Shown: positions 33,003-46,440, counted from the stretch's first letter. The stretch: 64,000 nucleotides of DNA from Acorus gramineus (GCA_030737835.1 CM060855.1:18612378-18676377), one strand, 5' to 3'. The notes: generated by a model not told the origin, from the letters alone. Numbers and translations are program-made.

Positions 33003-33287
33003 CTGAACAACAAAAAAAGCCTTCTTGTTTTTCAGTTCTACACTTCTACAGTTCTAATGCAATGATGGGTAAATAACTTTTTGGCTGGTATAAAATGTAT
33101 TATTTGCATATTACTCCTACAATAAATGTTATAGATAAATACCCCATTAATATAATATCCTTAGTTCCTTGTCTACAAATAAGATAATTATGGTTGTTTA
33201 AAAATAAGATAATAATTTATCCTATTTTTACACTTTACACCTAGGTTTTTTTAAAGAAAAAAATGAATTTTAAAATTGACACCTAGG

Positions 33288-33327
<40 letters not shown>

Positions 33328-33943
33328 GGAACTGATGGGGTGAGACCGTGCGATTGTGCACCCCATCCTACGGCCCACCACATCAGCCGTTCGATCACTG
33401 ATCTCGCGATCGGACGGCTGATGATGGTTTGAAACAAAAAAAAAAATAAAAAAAAACTAACCGGATCATCCGGTTGCTCGTCCCGTGACCCCCCAAAACC
33501 CCCCAAATCTCAAACCCCCCACTCTCTCTCCTCTCATTCTTCTTCAACACAAACAATAAAAAAAAAAACCCCAAAAACACATAGCAGCACCCTTACATCG
33601 GATTGACCTCGTCTCCTCGACTGGCCACCCCCATCTTATCCCGTCCACCGACTATCACCGGTGAGCTCACCGACCGCACCTCATCTCATCTCTCATTTCT
33701 TATTAGTCCATGGATCTAGGATGTTTGTTTTTTCTTTTTCAAATCTTTCTTTTCAGATCTTTTTTTTTTCAAACAAAATTGTTTGCAAATCTAGAGTTTT
33801 TTCACATCTAGTTTTTTTTTTTCAGAATTTTTTACATCTAGGGTTTCATTTTGGAAAGATGTCTGAAATCCAATTTTACATATAAAAAAAATAATTGAAA
33901 TAATTTTTCAAAAACAATAATTTTGTTGGATTCCTAAAAAATT
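33003..33943 (+). repeat. Long inverted duplicate, left copy (flank + (TA)n + repeat family)
   Basis: About 0.94 kb matches the reverse complement of 43,800-44,728, with small indels. It consists of a 285-bp flank starting 'ctgaacaacaaaaaa', the TA tract 33,289-33,324, and the repeat starting GGGAACTGATGGGGTG. It then continues through a T-rich part that resembles untranslated exon or intron sequence. Similarity ends near 33,943. Small ORFs in it do not agree between copies. Confidence 0.8.
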
Positions 33944-36444
33944 GTTTAATAGAACATTTGGTCTATTATTTCAGGTAAAATGTTTAATGAATGAAGACTG
34001 AAAATGTGGAATGATGTTCTATCTGTTCAGGATCAGATTGAAGAGTTCCTAGGTGGTTGAGAGTGCATATCCTAACTTTTGATAAAATATTTATGGAACT
34101 GGAAGCACTAGAGATGACCGAATTCAAGCCTGAGCAACACTTTGTTTTTGCTTCCAATTACTTTCATGTTGATGCTTTTTTTAACTTCAAAGTTTAAGTG
34201 TATATAAGATGGTTTGTTGATATTGTATTGACCAAATGATCAAATTTTTATCATTTTTGGATATGTAACATTGATATGATGATTAATGTGATTGTGGATG
34301 TTGTTTTGTTTTTAATGTGAATGTTTCTTCAATTTTAGTTTGTGTTATTAAATCAGATGATCAAGTTTACTGATGTTGTTTGTCATGTGCATGTTCATGC
34401 TTTTTGAGTGATTAAATAAAATGGAATAAGATATATTACTTGAAGTTCTATCACATTTTGGATGTGGTTTCAGACATGTGGTTCTAACATACTGGTGTGA
34501 ATGTGGTTCAAAAATTTTGGTGTGAAATGAAAGAGAGGAAAATATGTAACTTAAAGACCACACTGAGGGAGCTTTATAAACATTCAGACTATTGATAGTG
34601 TTTAATGGAATTTACATACTAGCCAATTTTTTCAGAATCTAAAAAATCTAAACTGAAAAAAAAGAGCATGTAATAGATCTTTGTTTGAAAAAAACAGAAA
34701 AAGAGTATAGACCAACCAATTCTACCATATGTATATACTCTTCCATTCCTTGCAAATAGTTCTAAAGATGTACAGGGGACTAACATGCTTTACAAACAAC
34801 AGAATTATAAATAACAAACCAACCCACTACAAACAACCAACCACCGGTCCAAACATTTTTCAACTACTTAAAACAACTGAAAATGCAACCTATATGAACC
34901 ATCCACAACTAGTATGAACTGTTTGGAACAAGTGTAACCATCTGGAACCACTCTCAACCATTACATTCAATAAGTTCAACTATTATAAGAAGTTCAACAT
35001 CAACCATTACCATAAGTTCAACTATTACATTCATCAAGTTCAACTATTACAAGAAGTTCAACATCTAAACTTCGCAAGTGGACCACTTCTAGAATCACCA
35101 ATTTCTGGACGTGAAATAGAGTGAACAGAGAGAGTTAATAAATGGTTGGTGCCTCAAAGTCATACTTGTACCTGCTGAATTTCTGATGAGTGCTCTAATT
35201 GCAACTCCAAATGATCAATATTGACTTCATTTAAACCATGTTCATAATTAAAATTCTGCACATGATGTATAGAAATTAGCAAAGCACTTTGCTAAAAGCT
35301 CACCAACCACAAAATTCTGTTGTAAAAAAATAATACTAATGCAAACTCCCATGAACTGGATATCTGCAGGTTGGTAAATTGCTTAACTACTTGACATAAA
35401 GGCCACATGACAAAGTCAAACACCTTAATTGTATTCAAGCACAGTTACACTCTTGCTTTAATTGAATAAACATATCTCTAAATTTGGCGCATGTCACTTG
35501 CTTAAACACATTTATAGCATCTCAATTCAACACAAACTTCTCATCCTAGCTCAAAACTCAAATCTCCATTGCTTGGCAATGGAATGCCTTTGAAGATTCC
35601 CAGTTCAATACTCCTCTTTAAATTTCCATCACCTACAGAATCCTCAAAAAATATTAATTTTGAGCAACATTTCATTTAGCGAACTTGCTCCAAATCAATA
35701 CACTCAGGTCAACAAGAACTCCCAAAGAACTTTATGTTCCCATTCACAAAAAAAATAAAATGATCATCCAAAGTGGGTGTTCAAAGATTGAATCTTCAAC
35801 GCATGCAGAAGATTGAGCTTAAAGAAACTAGAATCTGGGTGGGTTTTATTTTGTGTACTTAGTTCTATTATGTTTTTTTTTTTGTTGCTTAGTTGAATAA
35901 CAAAAAAACTACACATACCATATAATACTCAATTTTCATACAAGAGCAAATCTGAACCCTTAAAAACAACAAACTTGTAAACTACATGGAGTAGCAGGCA
36001 GCAGCAGACAATAACATGTATTACTTCTGAATTGATTTTTTTGGTTGTCACTGCAGAACTATATGGTATTGTTTTCACTACAAAACTTGTAAACTGCATT
36101 CACTAAAAATTACATTGTAAACTGCTTTCACTGAAAATTGCATTGTAAACTGCATTCACTACATAATTATGAAATCAAATTGAGGTTGTAAACAGAGATA
36201 CATTAGTCAACATTACTAAGTAATTTTTTCTTTTTTGCTTGGTAATTTTGCTTTGCCAAACTTACAAATGTCCATTGTGAAATTTGAAGAAGGAAATGAA
36301 TGGCATACTAAACTAGTACCCATTTACAAAAAGAATTTGAGAGTGCTTAGCTAACTGATTACAAAACAGAGGGCAAAAAAAAAAAAAAAAAAAACAGAGA
36401 AAGGTGTGCACATCAACCCACTCGGATCTGGACTCTTCCCAGCT
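33944..36444. other. AT-rich DNA, no gene seen
   Basis: It contains a small patch of tandem-like words ('aagttcaactatta' and 'agaagttcaacat', four occurrences at 34,968-35,062) and an A20 run at about 36,370-36,390 that could be an old retroposon tail. No coding family recognised. Confidence 0.4.
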
Positions 36445-38208
36445 TATCCTGTCACACCCCAGGGCGGCCGTCCCTGAGACGTGGCAATTATATAATATCA
36501 GTTATCAATACTTGAGGTCAACAAAGACTCTAACAACAACATACAAGGTGGTAAAGCAAAGATAAATGATAGCTAATTGAAAAGCGAAAGCTTAAAATTT
36601 CAATAAGTCTGTAAACCAAAACATTATTACAGACTCGAATATACAATCATCGTCCTGTGAGGGCCAAGTCTAGTCCAATCAAATACATCCTGTGCAACAC
36701 GCACGATTAACAAATACATGACTCTAGGACTGCTGACAGCCTCGCACTCGCCAACCGCCGGACACAACGCTCCACGCACGCAATACCATGCCATTGGGAA
36801 GCTCCAGCTCCACGCCCAACACCGTCCCTGTGGAAGAAACAGTATGTGAGGGGTGAGCTACGAGCTCAGTGAGTGACAAGAAGCCAAGCACCAATACAAC
36901 AATTGAATGACAAGGCAATTTCCTTTCAAGGAAAACATGCATGAAAACCCAACAGATAACAAGGTCACGTGGCGGTGCGACCAACCTCACCCTCGTTCCC
37001 GAGGGAAACTCAAAGGACAATCGGGAAGAAATAAGCTATTAACCATAACACATGGTGTTACTAGATAATAGTTTACAAAAAGTCTAACAGCTACGAGATA
37101 GAGATACACTATGATACCTCAAGCGTTAGACTTAACATATTACAACAAGTCCTTCCGCTATGAGGTAAAGATACACTACGATTACCTCAAATGTTAGCGT
37201 AACATACCCAGAGTATACTCGACGGGTATAAGAGTCACATGACCGCGTGACTCCCAACTCATCCCCACCCTAGCCTCCGGAGGGGTGACCCTAGGGACTT
37301 TTGGGATAAAACTTTTTGCTTTACACCCTTCGTCATCTGGTAGCCCTCTCTCGGGTAGCCTTTACCTGGTATACTCCCATGATCAGTACATTTGTTGAAC
37401 GCATCGGTAGTACCTACAGGTGGGAGCCCTCTGTCAGAACAGCTTCAACGCCAGGCAGCTTCAACATGGATCCGACGAAGGGGAGAACAACTCCACGCTC
37501 GCATATATCATCCAGTAGCCCTATCCCTCGTAGCCTCTACCTGTCGGCCTTCCACGATCGGTACATCCACCAGATGTGTACCGCGATACGCATTGGTAGC
37601 ACCTACAAGTGGTGGCACTATACAGGACAGCTTCGACGTCGGGTAGCTTCGACGCACGACGATGTCAGGAGGAAGCACCCAACGTTCGCAAAGCGAACCC
37701 TATGGGAAAGTCAACTACTCTCGATAATCACATACCGATGATGTCGAATACTCTTGAACTCCCACACGGATGCGTCGCTCGGACGCGAGGAGTTACCTCT
37801 GCTCTCGTGCAAAAATAGGCCAAAGGCACATAACCCAACAGGCGGTTCATGCACGCGCCTAGCACGGGTAGGCTTAGCTTAATGCCATAACCACCGGTTT
37901 AACAAAACCGATACAACAATGAATTCTCTTGAATTCCATAAGAGTGCATCACATGGATGCAAGGGCGATAACATCGCTTGCGCTCTAACTAAATAAGGTA
38001 CAAACCTACTAAGGGTCATTCATACCCATGCCTAGCACGGGTAGGCACAATTAGTCTAACATGCGCATATTATAACAAGAGAATTTCTATCGCAAGTAAG
38101 CTACATGATCCACATGCACAATAACATATGATTTACTATAGGGGCTCTCCCTAACATGAACAAATGGCATAAACAACGCATCATGCAACACGCATAGAAG
38201 GTATGGCC

Positions 38209-41200
38209 TATTTTGTCATGCCCCGGGCGTCCCCGAGACGCGGCAAGTGTATATAAAATATCAGAATCTACACAGGAGGTCAACAATATATCATACACAA
38301 GCAACCAGAATGACACACAGACAACCAAAGAGGCTGACATGATATATACACCAAATGCGGAAGCGAAAGACTGAATCTGTAAATAAACATACTACAGACT
38401 CGATACTCAATCATCTGTCCTGTGAGAGCCAATATACACAAATACAACTGAATATATACAAACGCGTGCCAAGCACGGAAATAAAATACATACAGTCAAG
38501 AAGGGATGCTGATAGCCTCTGGCACTCGCGGAACGTAGCGCTGCTCCGCTACTGAAGGAATCCCTCGGACGGCTCCAACTGCTCCTCCGGCTCCGGCTCA
38601 GTGACAACTGGGGAAAACATATGCGAGGGGTGAGCCACACGCTCAGTGAACAGCACAACCCATGCATCACAGACAATATTGACCACAATTCAATCTTTAT
38701 AACCCACAATCTCTTATTAACAACCACAAAATGGTAACAAATACTCAAACCAGTGGGTCGCTCAATCGCCAACCCACTACACCCTCACCCTCACCCTTCA
38801 ATGGGTGACTTAGGATTTTGGGACTGATAATCATCCAATCACAACTCCAGTGGGTCGCTCATCGCCAACCCACTACACCCTCACCCTCACCCTACCACGG
38901 GTGACATAGGATTTTGGGACTGACTAGGCTGTTGGTCACCCTTGGTCCACCGATAGTCTCTCCTCCACTCCGTAGGCCGCTTGATCTACTCCCACATTCA
39001 GCACAGTCCGAAACCAAATCAGGAGGTGTCTACTGATGGGAGCCCTCACCCACAACTTCAGCACAGTCCGAAACCAAAATCAGGAGGCGCCTACTGATGG
39101 GAACCCTTGGAAGGGACGGCCTTTCTAACGCTGGGGCAGCCTCTACCGGATCCAACGAAGGGGACAGAACAGCCTATCCATACGCACATGATCCACTCGG
39201 ATCCGCCGACTACACACCTCAACGACTCTAATGTCCTGAATTCCTCAGAATTCCTCCAGGGCGCATAACCAAGATGCGGGGAACATGTACAATAATAGCA
39301 AGGTTGGAATATTACTGGGGGAAAGAAACTTGGGAGGGCAGCGTGAGTTCCCGATATAGGACACCCCGACAACCAAACAAGGAACACGGAGTACCCTAGC
39401 CCGGGTCTCACCGCTGTCCTCGCGAGGCCCCTCCCCTATAATATTCACTAATTATGCTAATAATCATACAATGGATAAATCATTAATTATCAACTAGAGA
39501 TATAATATTATTGGGACAAGAACCTTGGGAGGGCAGCATGAGGTCCCGATACAGGACATCCCGACAACCAAACAAGGAACACGGAGTACCCTAACCCGGG
39601 TCTCAATGTTGACCTCGCAAGGCCCCTCCCTATAATATTACCTAAGGCATGCATTTAACACACACTAGCATTTAATTTAATAAATAAACTAGTAGGACAC
39701 ATGCATAGGCCAAGGCTTCCTAGCATGAGAACAGGGGGACATGATGCATGGCTCTTACACATATCCTAAGGGTGCAAGTCCCTAACATACAAGTCTAGGG
39801 TAACATGCATTCTACATTTAAATCATGCTCGCATGAAATACACTTTACAACCGGTTAATATAAATCCATGGTGCCCCAGGAGAGGTCGGTATACGCCCAA
39901 ATGCATATAACGCCTCTCTACTGGGTTGGATTGTCCCACTCACCGGAATCCGGGTCGTCGCGCGACCGTCCGTCAAGATCTGCAAGACAGGCATTTATAC
40001 GGTGAGTAAAATACATAAATACATCAAAATACTCTAAAATACCCAACACTCGGACAAACGTACATACGGCCCGTACGCACGCGTATCCGAGCATCCCGAC
40101 TCACTCCCGAACCCACCGGGCAGCCGCACGCACGGCCACCCGCCTCGGGCGCACAGCCGAGTCCCGGCCCGCGCGCCAAGGCGCCCTGCCGAACTCAGCC
40201 CGCACGCCCGGACAGCCTGTCGAGCCACCCGGGTGCACCGCGCGCCCACTGCGCCCCGCCGCAGCAGCCCGCGCGCACCCTGCACGCCCCCGCGCGTACC
40301 ACGCGAGCACACCGCACGCCCCGCGCGCCCAGCGCCTCGCCCCGCGCGCACCCCGCGCGCACCACCAGCTCCGCCCCGCGCGCACCACCAGCCTCTACCC
40401 ACACGCACGCCTGTGCCTCTGCCCAGCGCCCCGCACGCATGCTCCTCTGCGGTGCCCAGCGCCCAGCGCTCAGCACCCCTCGGCCTCGCCCAACGCCCAG
40501 CATCCGCGACTAGCTCCCAGCGCTCAGCGCCCAGCACCCGGGACCCTCACCCAGCGCCCACGCGCACGCCCGCGCAACACGCGCCCAGCGCGCCTGCCAG
40601 CCTGCCTGCCCGGCCTGCCAGCGCACACAAACCAGCCTACCCGGATGCCTCCCCCTGCACCCCCTTGGCGCACGCCCGAGCGCGCGCCCGCTCGCAAGCG
40701 CTCGCGCGCCCGGCAAACTGGTGCGCCTGCTCCCAGCCTACCCGGGGCAGCTAGCCCTACCCAGCGCGCCCAGCACGCCTGCAGCACCACCCGAGCGCAC
40801 GCCGCGTGCACGCCTGCGCGCACGCACTTGCGCGCCCGGCCACCTCGTGCCCCAGCCTGCTGCGCCCGCTGCCAACCTGCCCGGAACAGACCACCAACCA
40901 ACCGAGCACCTCTACCACCCACCACCGGCCACCAATGGCCTTCGACCACCACCCCACCGCCGCCAACGGCCACCCACAGCCGCCGACCACCACCTAACCT
41001 CAAAACCACCCTCCTAACATACATCTAAGCATGAAAAGAGAGGAAAAAGGGCTTACCAAGGGGAGGAAGGGAAGTCCGGTTGCTCTCCGCGCACCGAGAC
41101 CTTTCCCCAAAGGCCTCCAACGCCGGGATCTACTCCCACCTCCGAAATGGCCCAAATCAGAGGAGAAAAGAGGGGATGGAGGGGCAAAACTCGCCGGAAT

Positions 41201-41647
41201 TCGAATTTGAAAGCACCGGGGTGTAGATCGGGACCCGATCTACACTTCCTATGCTTTGGGTTTTTGGGTTTGAGGGCTCTAGGGGGCTCAAATCAAAGAA
41301 AAGGAGAGAGGGGAGAGAGAAAAATCATTTGGTAGGGATGATGAATAGTGCCAATCAGATTTTAGATCTCACTTATATAGCAAGTCACTTAAAATACCCG
41401 GATACGCCCCGGAACTGTGAAATTCCAGAAACGTTACCGGAATTCGATGAAATTTTCGTGAGAGGCCTAAAATGGCACCAGGACACCAAATATGCAGTTA
41501 GATTTCCAATCGGAGTCCTCTAACTCAGGACGATAGCTAACAGTCTAAAAATTAGCGGTTCCGATCGAAAACCGAAAAAAACGAAAAACTGCTAGAACGC
41601 TCCAACGGTTACCAGCAGGCTAAAAGTGACACACATATAACATATTT
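38209..41647 (-). mobile_element. Inner solo LTR (3.43 kb), TSD TATTT
   Basis: It begins TGTCATGCCCCGGGCG at 38,214 and ends CACATATAACA at 41,642. TATTT flanks both sides (38,209-38,213 and 41,643-41,647). It is close to the LTRs of the 47.7-57.2 kb element but carries an extra copy of the 'ccttgggagggcagc' subrepeat (39,297-39,440 and 39,505-39,640). Like them, it has a minus-strand TATA word (CTATATAAGTGAG near 41,370-41,388) about 270 bp from the minus-sense start. Confidence 0.92.
40080..41010. repeat. Extremely GC/CpG-rich LTR segment with spurious ORFs
   Basis: Irregular short repeats such as 'cgcgcaccccgcgcgcacca' and 'cagcgcccagcgctcagc' fill about 0.9 kb. Long ORFs appear in up to five frames because stop codons are rare at this composition. 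Their translations are arginine/alanine/proline-rich with no fold, so none is called as a gene. The same segment recurs at 49,330-50,400 and 55,500-56,550. Confidence 0.85.
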
Positions 41648-43459
41648 AAACATGCATACAAGGCCTTTAATCATACAAGCATACAAAGCATACCCTAACA
41701 TGCATTGGATATCACCAACTTAAAAGGGAAGGGTTAAGCACGATCTCGCGCACAAACAAGCGCATGCCAATAATCTCAAGCAAACCTGAGTCAAGTAGGA
41801 ACTACATCTACTTACTTAGTTTGCGCAAAGAGTGAGGGCAAGAGAGAGAGAAGGCCTCATCATCTCAAGGAACTGGTTATAGCTTTGGCAGAACAAGATG
41901 GGCACAACAACTATACCACTCCCTCAAGTCTTATGACCAGGGAATATTAAGTATGCACCTAGTTATTAACTCAGGCTTAATCATGCTAGATAATACTAAC
42001 ATAGGGGGGGGGTAGTATTACAAACAAGACTACCTAAGGCATGCCATATTCTATACATCCATATAAATACAAAGCGATACATGTCCGTACAAGTAGGGCG
42101 CATGCAACATGATCATTCATACATGAATACAATACATATAATATAAACTTAGTATGCAAGATATCTAACATATTATGGTTTAAGTATGGCCATACTACTT
42201 ATCTACACAAGTAGTATAGCTAGGGTGCCCCATCGATGCGCGACACACGACTATGCACGTCGAGTGCATCCCGAGGGATTGGATCGAACCACTCACCGCA
42301 ATCCGGAGCAGCACGCACGCGAGACGACACATGTGCGGGACAGGTAGGACAGCATGCATGCGGGCAGCACGCACGCACCACGCACGCACACACGGGACAG
42401 CACCCGGGATGCCTAGGTAGAGCAAGGCGCGCTGGGCACAGGCGCAGGGCACGCTGGGCACAGGCGCCAGCTGGGCACAGGCGCTGGGCTGGCAGGGCAG
42501 TAGGCAGGGGTATACTGGGCATGGGCACTGGTGTTGGCAGGGCAGCAGGCAGGGCACACTGGGCTCTGGGCAACACGCACAAAACAGCACGCATGCGGGC
42601 ACATCGACACCCCTACACCCAAGCAACCATGCACACACACACCATTCAAACATAAACACAAACGCATGGCATGCACCAGCTCCCAACACACCCAAATGTG
42701 CTGAAAAACCATAAAAAGAAGAGGGGAAAACTTACCAAGAGAGGGAGAGGGAAGGGGGAGATGTGGGGGCTCGCAAGCACACCCACGACCACCTCAACCA
42801 CCACCACCACCACCTCAGCCTTCATTTCTCTTCTTCTTGCTGTACCAGAGGGGAGGGGGAAATCCATGGAAAACATGAGGGGTAGTTAGAGGAGAAGGAG
42901 AGGGAATAGACAACAACAATGGCACACACCAACCTTGATCACTCTCTTCTATAGATCACCTTCTTCTTCTTGCTCCTTCTCCACCAAACACACACACACA
43001 AAAGGGAGTGAAAGAGAGGAAAAAGAGAGATCAAATAAGTGATTTTTGGATGGAGAGAGAGAGGGGGGTGCAAAGGGTGACAAAAGTCACTTTGGGGAGT
43101 GCACACAAGGGAAAATGGGTGGGGGGGGGGAGGTTAAGCATAAAATCACCCACACCCAACCACTTTTATTTGCTTTATTGGGAAGCGTGCGGAGAAGCAC
43201 CACACACTCAGAAAATATCCCACCCATCGAAACCCAGTAACAGCGAAACCCGAACACGATTCGGAACTGTATAATTTCTGAAACGTTACCGGAATTCGAT
43301 GAAATTTTTATGGGTAGTACAAAACGGTACCAGGACCCATAATATGCAGTTAGATTTTCAATCAGAGCACTCCAACTCCCGCAGGTAGCTAAAAACCAAA
43401 ATTTTAGCGACTCCGATCGAAAAAAATAAGGCTCCAAATGACACAGGCACAACATATCC

Positions 43460-43799
43460 TCTTGAATAAGATTTTTAAGTTCTTTCAATAAAAAACTATA
43501 TAACAAAAAAAGATAACCTGAATAGCTGCCCCCTAACACCATCAACAATGTGACCAACACCATAACAACACAACCTATTCAATACAAATTGTGGATTCAG
43601 CACCATAATTTCAATTTCTATTAAAAAATTAAAAGTCCAGGAATTAATTTCATAAATCATTTCAAATTGTGGATTCAAAAGAAAAAAAAAATAGTAGAAA
43701 GATCTCATAAGTGGTTCTTTGTCGGTTCAAGTTTGGAAGGCTTTATGGATCCAAACAAATTTTTAAATGCCATTACATTCTAACTTTTGATGAAACTGA
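43460..43799. other. AT-rich DNA between solo LTR and inverted repeat
   Basis: No gene or repeat end identified. Confidence 0.4.
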
Positions 43800-44405
43800 A
43801 AACAATTTTTTTAGGAATCCAACAAAATTATGGTTTTTGAAAAATTATTTCAATTTTTTTTTTATATGTAAAACTGGATTTCAAACATCTTTCCAAAATC
43901 AAACCCTAGATGTAAAAAATTCTGAAAAAAGAAAAAACCTAGATGTGAAAAAACCCTAGATCTGTAAACAATTTTGTTTGAAAAAAAATAAATCTGAAAA
44001 GAAAGATTTGAAAAAGAAAAAACAAACATCCTAGATCTATGGACTAGTAAGAAATGAGAGATGAGATGAGGTGCGGTCGGTGAGCTCACTGGTGGTAGTC
44101 GGTGGATGGGATATGATGGGGGTGGCTGGTTGAGAAGACGAGGCCGATCTGATGTAAGGGTGCTGCTATGTGTTTTTGGGGATTTTTTTTTTCATTGCTC
44201 GAGTTGAAGAAGAATGAGAGGAGAGAGAGTGGGGGGTTTGAGATTTGGGGGGTCACGGGACGAGCAACTGGATGATCCGGTTAGTTTCTTTTTGTTTTTT
44301 TTTTAAACCATCATTAACCGTTCGATCGCGAGATCAGTGATTGGACGGCTGATGTGGTGGGCTGCACGATGGGTTGCACGACCGCATGGTTGCACCCCAT
44401 CAGTT

Positions 44406-44447
<42 letters not shown>

Positions 44448-44728
44448 CCTAGGTGTCAATTTTAAAATTCATTTTTTTTCTTTAAAAAAACCTAGGTGTA
44501 AAGTGTAAAAATAAGATAAATTATTATCTTATTTTTAAACAACCATAATTATCTTATTTTTAGATAAGGAACTAAGGATATTAATGAGGTATTTATCTAT
44601 AACATTTATTGTAGGGGTAATATGCAAATAATACATTTTATACCAACCAAAAAGTGATTTATCCGTCATTGCATTAGAGCTGTAGAAGTGTGGAACTGAA
44701 AAACAATAGGGATTTTTTGTTGTTCAGA
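43800..44728 (-). repeat. Long inverted duplicate, right copy
   Basis: This is the reverse complement of 33,003-33,943, including the TA tract at 44,409-44,446 and the flank down to 'gttgttcag' at about 44,728. Its presence in opposite orientation about 10 kb from the left copy gives a large palindrome-like arrangement around the nested solo LTRs. Confidence 0.8.
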
Positions 44729-44744
44729 AAAAGAAAAAGAAAAA

Positions 44745-44837
44745 TGTCCTGGGTTGGATCCGGACCCGCCGGATCTTGCCACGGGTCGGGTCCGGGTCCA
44801 CCCTGACCGACCCGGACCCGACCCGTTAACAGGCCTA
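44745..44837. mobile_element. hAT-type MITE end fragment
   Basis: The right terminus reads GACCCGTTAACAGGCCTA and is preceded by 'gggtcgggtccgggtcca' words, as in the complete element at 57,825-58,615. The left end is missing. Confidence 0.6.
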
Positions 44838-45949
44838 GTGAGAGGAGAAGAGGAAGTAAAAAAAAACACTAATTTTAACTTCACTGTGACAAAAGCATAC
44901 ATGGGGCTGATTCATGAATGATATAATATGCATGTTCAATACAAAATTTCACAAGTTTGTGTTATGTTTTGTTATGTATATCAGTTGATTGAATTCTTTG
45001 CTTTCATTATTCTATCAAATTTAGTATTTTCAAGAGGGAAAGAAAGTCGCATATGAAAGCATTATCGATGTTTTATCTACATCTGCTCCCTCGCCCTTAT
45101 CAAGATGCTCAAACACGGTCTGCTCTCTCTCTCTCTCTAAAAAAGTAGGGCTTTGGATTTGGGTGTTAGAATTTGTGTGTGTGTATGTATGGAGGTGATG
45201 GGGCTGATGCTGGGGGAGTTTGTGGACGAGTATATGCTGCATGTGGTGCACGTCTTCGCTATGCCTTAGAACGGGACGGGTGTCAGCGTCGAAGAAGTCG
45301 AATGTCATCCAGACAAACATGCTCGACATGCTCATGCTCAGGCAAAAGAGTGAATTGGGAAAATCTAAATAGATCTTTAACAATAAAATTTATTTAAGAG
45401 GGATTTACTTATAAATTAGACATGCTCAAATAAAGTCACATTTTTTTGTTTCCTCATCTGATGAAATCCCTTTTGCTTTCAAGGGAAAAAAAATGCTTTT
45501 TTATTTTAAGTCCCCGTTAACTATACAATATAGTAATCAATCATTCTCTTCTTCATATTTATTATTAAGTCTCCAATTTAAATCTATTCCTTATGAGATC
45601 CTCTGAGAGATGAATAGGAAAATCAAATAATTTAGTGATAGATTCCTCTCGCGGACTAATAAGAAATATATCCTTTAAATTTGAAGACTCTAACTGTAAT
45701 ATAAAAAAATGAAAGATGGATCATTGAATCATCATATAATTTACATGAGGAATTAAAAATAAAAAACCCCCCCAAAGAAAAGAAAAAAAAAGAGCAAAGC
45801 AAATGATTTCTTTGTTTACATAGAAACCATCCATACAATATTCAACACAGAATAATTAAGAGCACCAACCTATAGGTGCCACCACCCTACAAAATTGGTC
45901 TGGACAAGCCCACCACCCGAATCTAAAATACATGACTCTTATGAAAAAA
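44838..45949. other. Unassigned DNA
   Basis: It includes a (CT)n run near 45,124, a stretch of normal composition (45,170-45,350) with ORFs on both strands but no recognised family, and a weak relative of the 316-742 foldback at about 45,508-45,570. Confidence 0.35.
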
Positions 45950-45951
45950 AA

Positions 45952-46440
45952 AAACCCATTGGCTTTGAAATGGGTTAGACACATGGATTGTCTATGTAAT
46001 TATATTTTCCAGACAATGTACCTGTCGATGGGAACATAAAAAAAACCCGTAGGTTTGAGATTGGGTTAGACACATAAGTTGTCTACGTAGTTATATTTTC
46101 TAGACAATGTACATGTCGATGGGAACAGAAAAAAAACTCATAGTTTCTGAAATGGGTTAAATACATGAGGTATCTATGTAATTATATTTCATAGATAATG
46201 TAACTGTCGACGGGAACATAAAAAATAACTCGTAGGTTCTCGAAATGAATTAGACACATGGATTGTCTACGTTGTTATATTTCATAGACAAAGTACCTGT
46301 CGATGGGAACAAAAAAAAAAACCTTGTAGGTTCTAGAATGGATTAGACACATGGGGTGTCTACATAACTATATTTCCTAAACAATGTCTCTGGCGATGGG
46401 AACAAAATGAAACCAGTAGGTTCTAAGATGAGTTATAGTA
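45952..46440. repeat. Minisatellite, ~91-bp period, five to six units
   Basis: Units start with (g)taggttctgaaatggg-like words at about 45,956, 46,047, 46,137, 46,231, 46,322 and 46,412. Each has 'ttagacacatg', then a small palindrome TGTCTA..TAGACA around 'gtaattatatttt', then 'tgtacctgtcgatgggaaca' and an A run. Units differ at many positions, so the array is old. Confidence 0.85.

Larger units (their letters stand above)
36445..43459 (-). mobile_element. Outer solo LTR (~3.57 kb), TSD TATCC, interrupted by another solo LTR
   Basis: It starts TGTCACACCCCAGGGC at 36,450 and ends CACAACA at 43,454, as read on plus. The 5-bp repeat TATCC is at 36,445-36,449 and 43,455-43,459. After removing the inner LTR (38,214-41,642) and one TATTT, about 3,571 bp remain, aligning in order with the LTRs at 47,733 and 53,895 but more diverged. 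No internal region or second LTR is present, so it arose by LTR-LTR recombination. The strand is set by the family member with gag. Confidence 0.88.

Noticed and set aside
40034..41028. Long overlapping ORFs on both strands (up to 173 residues)
   Set aside because: They lie in an extremely GC-rich LTR segment with few possible stops. The translations are R/A/P/G-rich without motifs, and several frames are open at once.
42195..42712. 166-residue cysteine-rich minus-strand ORF
   Set aside because: It lies within the outer solo LTR and is built from short 'gggcacaggcgc' repeats. It is not a real cysteine-rich protein.
45030..45397. 117-residue minus ORF and 74-residue plus ORF of normal composition
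   Set aside because: They overlap on opposite strands and contain simple repeats (CT/GT) and histidine runs. No domain could be recognised on either.
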